Source: a virus
Direction: 5' to 3' (one strand)
Virus record (IMG/VR): IMGVR_UViG_3300024518_003235
Span: 1 to 34,323 of that record
DNA length: 34,323 bases
The notes below the pieces were generated by a model. It had not been told where the DNA came from. It worked only from the letters and a program-made list of their open reading frames with translations, and searched no databases. Position numbers and translations under genes: made by a program. This document shows positions 28,976 to 34,323 of the stretch, piece by piece. How positions within the stretch are numbered: position 1 is the stretch's first letter; each line of letters opens with the position of its first letter.

Positions 28976-29950
28976 ATGCCTAGATTACAACAATTATTAT
29001 CAACCTCATTAACACAAAGCTTAGGCTTGGGAGAGGTATTAGCATTAAGAGAAAGAGAAGCTCAGCAACTAGGCGACGTAGAAAGGCTTAGGGGTATTCT
29101 AGAAGCAGAGAAAATAAAATCAGCTTCCCGTCAGAAAAGAGGGATGGCAGAAACGCTAGGAACTCTAGGTGGAGCAGCAGCGGGATTTGCAATAGGTGGC
29201 CCAGCAGGAGCGCAACTAGGATCACAATTAGGTGGTGCTATAGGTGGTGAGGTTTCAGGCCAAGCAGCAGATCCAAGAGCGTCTGCAACATCTAGGGCAA
29301 TACAATCTGGAATAGGAACGGCGGTAGGAATAAGCAATTTAGCAGGTAAGCGTGCATTAGCAAGAAGGAAAGAGGCTGTAGATATTGCTAAGACAGGAAA
29401 GTTTGACCCGGAAACAATAAAGATATTTCAGGATACTGGAGATATATCTGTATTAAAAGGACTTGATGGCGGAAAAGAAAAGTTACCACCAAAGCAAAGA
29501 AATATCGCAAAGCAGTCTAAAAAGGCATTAGAGATAGCAACAAAAGAATTGTCGCCATTATTTAAACAGGGAGCGGGGCTAACGTCTAAATTAGCACAAT
29601 CTGAATTTGCAGGAAGATTTGCAGGAGACAAGGCTAAAAAGGTTCGATCGTCAGTAAGTAACGCATTAGATGGGATAATCAGATTTAGAACGGGTGCTGT
29701 AGTTAACGCCGAAGAAATGAAGCTTTATATGAATACGTTTGGTCCACAAGCCGGAGATTCACCAAGTGTTGTAAAATTCAAAATGAATCAGCTTAATTCA
29801 ATGATAAAAATAATGAATGGAGAAGAAGTTACAGAAGACGAAGATATATTCGGTCAAGAAGGGCTTCAAAAGGTTCAGGATATTAGGCAGGAAATAGATC
29901 AGCAACAGCCGGTTCTAAGGTTCGACTCTCAAGGAAGGAGGATTCAATAA
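28976..29950 (+). CDS. Ejection-type protein with glycine zipper
   Basis: The product is 324 residues. A helical start is followed by a Gly/Ala-rich segment at about 61-95 (LGTLGGAAAGFAIGGPAGAQ, then LGSQLGGAIGGEVSG), a glycine zipper able to enter membranes. The rest is charged and helical, ending in a Gln/Arg-rich tail. Together with its neighbours it fits the three-protein ejection set of short-tailed phages that spans the envelope. AGGAG lies 11 nt before the ATG; the next gene starts at its stop (TAATG). Confidence 0.65.
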   Translation: MPRLQQLLSTSLTQSLGLGEVLALREREAQQLGDVERLRGILEAEKIKSASRQKRGMAETLGTLGGAAAGFAIGGPAGAQLGSQLGGAIGGEVSGQAADPRASATSRAIQSGIGTAVGISNLAGKRALARRKEAVDIAKTGKFDPETIKIFQDTGDISVLKGLDGGKEKLPPKQRNIAKQSKKALEIATKELSPLFKQGAGLTSKLAQSEFAGRFAGDKAKKVRSSVSNALDGIIRFRTGAVVNAEEMKLYMNTFGPQAGDSPSVVKFKMNQLNSMIKIMNGEEVTEDEDIFGQEGLQKVQDIRQEIDQQQPVLRFDSQGRRIQ

Positions 29951-31635
29951 TGCCCATCCCAATCTTTATAGAGGGCGTTGGTAATTTAGAATTTCCTGAC
30001 GGTACTTCAGAAGAGGTTATACAGAGAACGGTTAATGATCTAGTGAGCGGAGACGCTTCTACACAACAACCCGTATCAGCTCCAACGCCTACGACAACAG
30101 CTCAAATACCTACACAAGACTCAATTCCTGAAGCACAATTAGATATACAAGAAGAATCGGCAAGGCCTACAGCTAGTGAGTTCGCGTCAGAACTTCCAAA
30201 AGCAGCAGGTCAAGAATTACGCCGTCTAGGAACAGGAATAAAACAAATAGCAAAAGGCATCACAACTGACATCTCAACCTTTGTAGGCGGTACAGAAGCA
30301 GAGAAAGATGAGATAACAAAGCGGAGAGGCAAAGAGGCTCTTAGTCTACTGAGAGGCATTCAAGCGGGTCCCGGTGTTCCTCTAGACCCAGAGACTATAG
30401 AAAGAAAAAAGCAAGATTCTAAAGAAATAGTGTTTGATATGGGAAAGACATTCGGTGTTGATTTCGAGAATAACCGAGCAGACTTAGACATCGCTTTAGA
30501 AAAGTTTCAAAATGCACCAATAGAATCTGCTCTAGATGCCGTTATGATTGGTGGATTATTTAAAGCTGCATCTAAATCAGCAGGGAAAAGTTTATTTAAA
30601 GCAACATCAAGAAGAATGGGCACAGGTGGTAAGCAAAAAATACAAAAGATAATCTCAAAAGGTGATGTTGAGACAAAACAGATATTAAAGAATACAAGCA
30701 ACACTGAGGTTAATACGTTGCTAGATGATCTATATGATGAGTCTAACACCATAAAGAAGTTCGAAAGCATTGAGAAGCAGTTAGATAACCAAAACTTTAT
30801 AGAGTCTGTTGGGAATAGTGTAGTAAAAGACTTGAATACACTGAAGAAAAGAGATCAATTAGCACTTAATAATGCAATAAAAGAAATAAAGAATGAGGCC
30901 GTAGGAATTGCGGAAATAAGCGATGATGTGGGTGCAAGGCTAAGTGAAAGAGGGTTTCTAAAAGAAGGAAATGTTCTAGATGTACAAAATATAGAGCCCG
31001 GTCTAAGTAAGTCAGCACTTGTTACTGAGATAAAGAGGCTTAACGACCCAAGGCCTATGACGGCTGGAGACCTTAAAAACAGAATGGACGCTATCAGTAA
31101 GAAGATAAACTGGAAAAAGCCAGCTATAGCAGATGAAGGTTTGATAGAGATTAGAAGGGTTTATAGAAATAAGCTTAGGAATATGTCGCCAAAGTTTGAC
31201 CAAAAAGCATTAGAGGTAGCGGAGAAGCTAGACAATTTCGAACCACAGCTAAGAAAGTTTGAGAAGCTAGGCGCTGGCGAGAAGTTTGGGAAATCACCAT
31301 TTAGTACAAGGGAGGAACTAAACACCTTTATAGACTTAATGGAAAGGAACCCAGATAAATTGACGGGTAAGATATTGGGAGACATGAAAACAATAAAGGC
31401 GTGGAATGCATGGAACAAGTATTTTAAGCAGAATCCAGACTTCACGTTTTTAGGCAAAGACATCCCCTTGGTATCTTCAAAATTAGTTCCGTCAATTAAA
31501 AAAGGAGTAATAAAAAGAGATATAGGTATAGGCGCATCAAAGAAGGTATCGTCAGCAAAGAAATTGTTTAGAAGAAAGAAAGAATTCGCCGTTCCGTTAA
31601 GGGTCGGACTTGAAGCAAAACAGGAGGAGATTTAA
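29950..31635 (+). CDS. Ejection-type large internal virion protein
   Basis: The product is 561 residues. The N-terminus VGNLEFPDGTSEEVIQRTVN is a short motif common at the start of phage virion proteins. A Pro/Thr/Gln linker (about 40-65) leads to a long helical body with a short hydrophobic patch (ALDAVMIGGLFKAASKSAGK). The body carries DLNTLKKRDQLALNNAIKEI and RNKLRNMSPKFDQKALEV, an extended helical domain, and ends very basic. No lytic transglycosylase motif is visible. It overlaps the previous gene by one base. Confidence 0.6.
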   Translation: MPIPIFIEGVGNLEFPDGTSEEVIQRTVNDLVSGDASTQQPVSAPTPTTTAQIPTQDSIPEAQLDIQEESARPTASEFASELPKAAGQELRRLGTGIKQIAKGITTDISTFVGGTEAEKDEITKRRGKEALSLLRGIQAGPGVPLDPETIERKKQDSKEIVFDMGKTFGVDFENNRADLDIALEKFQNAPIESALDAVMIGGLFKAASKSAGKSLFKATSRRMGTGGKQKIQKIISKGDVETKQILKNTSNTEVNTLLDDLYDESNTIKKFESIEKQLDNQNFIESVGNSVVKDLNTLKKRDQLALNNAIKEIKNEAVGIAEISDDVGARLSERGFLKEGNVLDVQNIEPGLSKSALVTEIKRLNDPRPMTAGDLKNRMDAISKKINWKKPAIADEGLIEIRRVYRNKLRNMSPKFDQKALEVAEKLDNFEPQLRKFEKLGAGEKFGKSPFSTREELNTFIDLMERNPDKLTGKILGDMKTIKAWNAWNKYFKQNPDFTFLGKDIPLVSSKLVPSIKKGVIKRDIGIGASKKVSSAKKLFRRKKEFAVPLRVGLEAKQEEI

Positions 31636-32229
31636 ATGGCTGAAAAAACTTCTTATAATACGTGGAGTATAATTAAGCAGGTGGGCACCTCCTCTAGGGG
31701 GAATATATATGAAGCAGAGTGTGAGTGCGGAAATGTTGTTGATAGAACCAAGGGGGATTTAAGACGAACCAAGTCGTGCGGTTGTTTCAGGCGAGAATAT
31801 ATGAGAAATAAATCAACTAAGCATGGTGATCGTGGCACTAGATTTTATAATATTTGGGCTGGCATTATAACTAGATGCACTAACAAGAACCATAAATCTT
31901 ATAAAATGTATGGAGAGAAGGGAATTACCGTTCACGATAAGTGGAGGGAGTATTTAGGGTTTAAAGAAGACATGCTTTCTTTCTATGAAGATGGATTAGT
32001 TATAGATCGTATAAATAATAAAAAGGGGTACTCAAGATCAAATTGTAGATGGGTTACACCAAAAGAAAACAGTAGAAATAGAAGTGTAACAAAAATGGCT
32101 AGCTATAATGGAGTAATGCGCCCTCTAGCAGAATGGTGCGAGAAGCTGTCACTAAATTATGACAAAGCCAAATATAGAGTGAATAAGGGCTCAATCGAGA
32201 TAAATCAAGTAATGAAGGAGATTAAATAA
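31636..32229 (+). CDS. HNH-like homing endonuclease, free-standing
   Basis: The product is 197 residues. It has an N-terminal zinc site (CECGNVV, then KSCGCFRREY), the block FYNIWAGIITRCTNKNHKSY, MYGEKGITVHDKW, LVIDRINNKKGYSRSNCRWV and TPKENSRNRS. This layout (YxxW-RC-YG-GI-W-DR-DN-GY-NCRW) is a common phage-borne family annotated as HNH-like or AP2-associated homing proteins. The end (GVMRPLAEWCEKLSLNYDKA) is a DNA-binding HTH-like repeat. It sits between the ejection and fibre genes, with a good AGGAGGAG site and a one-base overlap with the fibre start. Confidence 0.75.
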   Translation: MAEKTSYNTWSIIKQVGTSSRGNIYEAECECGNVVDRTKGDLRRTKSCGCFRREYMRNKSTKHGDRGTRFYNIWAGIITRCTNKNHKSYKMYGEKGITVHDKWREYLGFKEDMLSFYEDGLVIDRINNKKGYSRSNCRWVTPKENSRNRSVTKMASYNGVMRPLAEWCEKLSLNYDKAKYRVNKGSIEINQVMKEIK

Positions 32230-33794
32230 TGGCATTTATAACCCAATTTTATACGTGGGCTACAGGCAACACAATTACGGCGGTAAGGCTAAACGGAAAT
32301 ATAAGCAATCTTATAGACGGACTTAGCGCAGGAACAAAAGATATTAACATATCAAAGCTTCAGATAGGTGGTACGGACGTTATAGACAGTTCTCAGAATA
32401 TAACGATTACGGGTGACATAACGGGCACTTCTGGAACATCAACAAAGCCCACTTGGATGATAAAGAACACAAACGCAGACGCTAACAGTGGTGAGCTTCA
32501 GTTCTATAAGCTATCGGCTAGCCCTGCTGATTCTGACAATGTAGGAAAGATAAGTTTCTATGGTGATGACGATGGAACTAATAAGACTTTGTACGGACAG
32601 ATACTTGCAACGTCAACAGACGTCACAGACGCAACAGAAGACGGAAAGATAGACTTCTATTCTATGATGGCAGGAACCAGTACATTAACCTTCTCTACTG
32701 AGTCGGGTGTATTAAAAATCCCTGTAGATGGAACAGCGGAAAACGCAGCGGGATCATTAACGTTAGGTGCTGGTAATGATGCGGGGTTGTTCTTTGACGG
32801 AACTGACTTAGTAATCATAACAAATGGCGCTGGCGCATCAGGAATTATACTAGACTCAGAAGATGATACTGTAGAGATAAAGGGATCAGGTACGCTACAA
32901 GCTACATTCGATACCGGAGGTCTAGATCTAGTTACAGGTGATGAATATTCAATAAATAGCACTTCAGTGTTAAACGCGACAACTCTAGGAAGTGCGGTTG
33001 TGGCTTCTAGCCTAACAAGTGTCGGTACGCTAACAAGCCTAACAATGGGCGGAACTATTACGGACAATGCAACTTCTGGTATTACAGCGAGTACAACACA
33101 GAGCCAAGGACAGGGCGCATTAACAGCGGTTTTAAATGAAATAGCTAATTGTGCAAATGAAGATGATGTAAACACTCTTCCCACTGGTTCCGTTGGTGAT
33201 TATTGTTATGTTAATCATAATGGCGATGAGCGATTGCAGCTGTATCCTCCATCTGGTTATGATTTAGGTAAAGGCGCGAATGCATCTATGAAGGTTGTAA
33301 CGGGGTCCAGGCTCACATTTAGACTTGACGCTACAAGCACTTGGTCTTTGATGAATAGCTATTCTACAGTTCAGAATACTATACGACTATCTACTGGTGC
33401 GGGGTATGGATCTACAAATACTATGATTAGAAGAATGGAGACATCTGTTGAGGCTTCAGGAAAAGCAATAGTAGCAGCTCATTCGGCAACGTTGGGTACG
33501 ACTCTTACTATACAAGAGGATGGGGTATACGCAATGACCTATAACGATGCTCAATCAGCAGCGCAGGGCGCCATGGGAATTTCCCTAAACTCAACACAGT
33601 TAACAACCTCTATTCAAAACATAACAAGTGCTGATGAATTGACACAGTCACATATGTTTGTGGCTGACGAAAGTGTGAGTATTTCAGCAACGATGCCATT
33701 ATCTACTGGTGATATTATTCGGATGCATACAACGAGCCATCCAAACTCTACAGATGCACACGCATCAAGATTTATAATTACAAAGGTGAATTAA
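32229..33794 (+). CDS. Tail fibre / receptor-binding protein
   Basis: The product is 521 residues, rich in Thr, Ser, Gly and Asp. It starts MAFITQFYTWATGNTITAVR and LNGNISNLIDGLSAG, a usual virion-attachment start. A long repeat-like beta region follows (DVIDSSQNITITGDITGTSG, GSAVVASSLTSVGTLTSLTM), as in trimeric fibre shafts. The C-terminal 130 residues form a compact TNF/C1q-like head (IQEDGVYAMTYNDAQSA, DIIRMHTTSHPNS, ending FIITKVN). It would bind the host receptor, possibly the glycan altered by the phage module. No enzymatic motif is seen. Confidence 0.72.
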   Translation: MAFITQFYTWATGNTITAVRLNGNISNLIDGLSAGTKDINISKLQIGGTDVIDSSQNITITGDITGTSGTSTKPTWMIKNTNADANSGELQFYKLSASPADSDNVGKISFYGDDDGTNKTLYGQILATSTDVTDATEDGKIDFYSMMAGTSTLTFSTESGVLKIPVDGTAENAAGSLTLGAGNDAGLFFDGTDLVIITNGAGASGIILDSEDDTVEIKGSGTLQATFDTGGLDLVTGDEYSINSTSVLNATTLGSAVVASSLTSVGTLTSLTMGGTITDNATSGITASTTQSQGQGALTAVLNEIANCANEDDVNTLPTGSVGDYCYVNHNGDERLQLYPPSGYDLGKGANASMKVVTGSRLTFRLDATSTWSLMNSYSTVQNTIRLSTGAGYGSTNTMIRRMETSVEASGKAIVAAHSATLGTTLTIQEDGVYAMTYNDAQSAAQGAMGISLNSTQLTTSIQNITSADELTQSHMFVADESVSISATMPLSTGDIIRMHTTSHPNSTDAHASRFIITKVN

Positions 33795-33811
33795 AAATAG
33801 GAGTGTAAAAA

Positions 33812-34060
33812 ATGAGCAAAATAAAAAAGATAATGGATCATGCAAAAAAGGGAAGTACTACAAAAAAGAATGAAGTTAAATCTAATGGAGAGTGCGTAAC
33901 TTTATGCGTTACAAAGATCGACAATGAAGGAAATGAATTAGGAGAAAAGATATTAGAGGAATTCAACATAGAAGACATAAAGAAAGAGTATAAGAAAAAC
34001 AACAAAGACAATGACGATATATTAGATTTGTTTAGTTCTCTTGGTGTCGATATGAGCTAA
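33812..34060 (+). CDS. Small charged hypothetical protein
   Basis: The product is 82 residues: a basic start (MSKIKKIMDHAKKGSTTKKN), a beta hairpin (ECVTLCVTKIDNEGNELGEK) and an acidic/basic helical end (DIKKEYKKNNKDNDDILDLF). Not recognised. AGGAGTG lies 8 nt before the ATG. Between the fibre gene and the membrane protein that crosses the contig ends, it could be a fibre chaperone or a lysis accessory; neither is shown. Confidence 0.65.
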   Translation: MSKIKKIMDHAKKGSTTKKNEVKSNGECVTLCVTKIDNEGNELGEKILEEFNIEDIKKEYKKNNKDNDDILDLFSSLGVDMS

Positions 34061-34095
34061 TAGTCTAATTAAGATGGGGACAGAAAGGGGATTGT

Positions 34096-34323
34096 ATGGA
34101 AATTAACAATGATTATAATAATCAGGGTTCAAATAGGGGTATGAATAGAGGCTGTGAGTATGATAGGGCAGGTATTGAAAAGATAGTAAGGGAGACCCTT
34201 AACAGTAAGGGGGGTACTGGAAATTCACCTATGCGTCTAAACTGTTCAGAAAAGCTTTCTAAAACTATAGATGCTAAGATTGAAGATTTGAAGATAATAA
34301 CGTCAATGGAAAGAGAAAACGCT
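34096..34323 (+). CDS. Membrane-anchored coiled-coil protein, N-terminal part (gene spans contig ends)
   Basis: ATG at 34096 follows AGAAAGGGGATTGT, a good Shine-Dalgarno. The frame is open to the contig end and continues in register from position 147 to the stop at 303-305, giving 128 residues. The N-terminus is Asn/Gly-rich and polar (MEINNDYNNQGSNRGMNRGC), followed by a charged helix (AGIEKIVRETLNSKGG). The C-terminal membrane segment is in the other part, listed at 21-305. Confidence 0.8.
   Translation, partial: MEINNDYNNQGSNRGMNRGCEYDRAGIEKIVRETLNSKGGTGNSPMRLNCSEKLSKTIDAKIEDLKIITSMERENA
34198..34323. repeat. Terminal direct repeat, right copy
   Basis: Identical to 21-146. Only the copy preceded by 34096-34197 is in natural context; the left copy is preceded by the chimeric 20 bases. 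Confidence 0.9.

Noticed and set aside
32657-33184. Minus-strand frame of 175 codons
   Set aside because: Antisense of the fibre shaft repeats; low-complexity Val/Pro/Ser composition and no start signal.
1-34323. tRNA genes
   Set aside because: No segment with a convincing acceptor stem, T-loop and anticodon arm was recognised by eye; a dedicated tRNA scan would be decisive.

Overview
This window is a complete, AT-rich tailed-phage genome of about 34.2 kb that was assembled as a circle. The last 126 bases repeat positions 21-146, and one gene runs across the join. Terminase, portal, scaffold, an N4-gp56-type major capsid protein, a head-tail adaptor, a beta-propeller-like structural protein and three ejection-type proteins are present. 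No tape measure, tail tube or baseplate gene is seen, which points to a short-tailed (podovirus-like) particle. Shine-Dalgarno sites (GGAGG), sigma70-like promoters, a 3TM holin and an M15-type endolysin suggest a Gram-negative host; I cannot name it. No integrase, DNA polymerase, primase, replicative helicase or RNA polymerase was found, so replication and transcription must lean on the host.

Layout. (1) 347-544 encodes a small HTH protein, probably from a leaderless mRNA. It ends stop-to-stop against (2) a leftward early operon, 2765 down to 541: HTH-like peptide, ERF recombinase, zinc ribbon, several small proteins and a RusA-like resolvase. (3) A divergent control region (2766-2900) carries two promoters, each overlapping a copy of a 16-bp near-palindrome; further copies lie at 4731-4760 and a degenerate one at 6860. 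(4) A rightward early operon (2901-5505) holds SSB, many very small proteins and a Lar-like zinc ribbon. It ends at a candidate structured RNA (about 5541-5676). (5) A leftward lysis unit (6819 to 5665) has a strong promoter, a roughly 245-nt structured leader, a 3TM holin, and an endolysin frame with no normal start codon. (6) A long rightward late region runs from 6867 across the contig end to 305: small terminase, zinc-ribbon microproteins, large terminase split by an intein, portal, scaffold and capsid, then a sugar/glycan module, tail and ejection genes, tail fibre, and a membrane protein.

Two things stand out. The large terminase is interrupted exactly inside its P-loop by an intein (8734-9585). 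The homing endonuclease of this intein is not fused in frame: a complete HTH-HNH gene lies on the opposite strand (9466-8903), while the intein frame stays open through it. Second, about 7.5 kb (16291-23763) between capsid and tail genes is a glycan-modification module: three glycosyltransferases, a TylF-like O-methyltransferase, an NAD-dependent epimerase, a UDP-sugar dehydrogenase-like protein, a second methyltransferase and a membrane protein. It is bounded by two clear intrinsic terminators and looks like a cargo cassette for modifying a host surface sugar or the virion.
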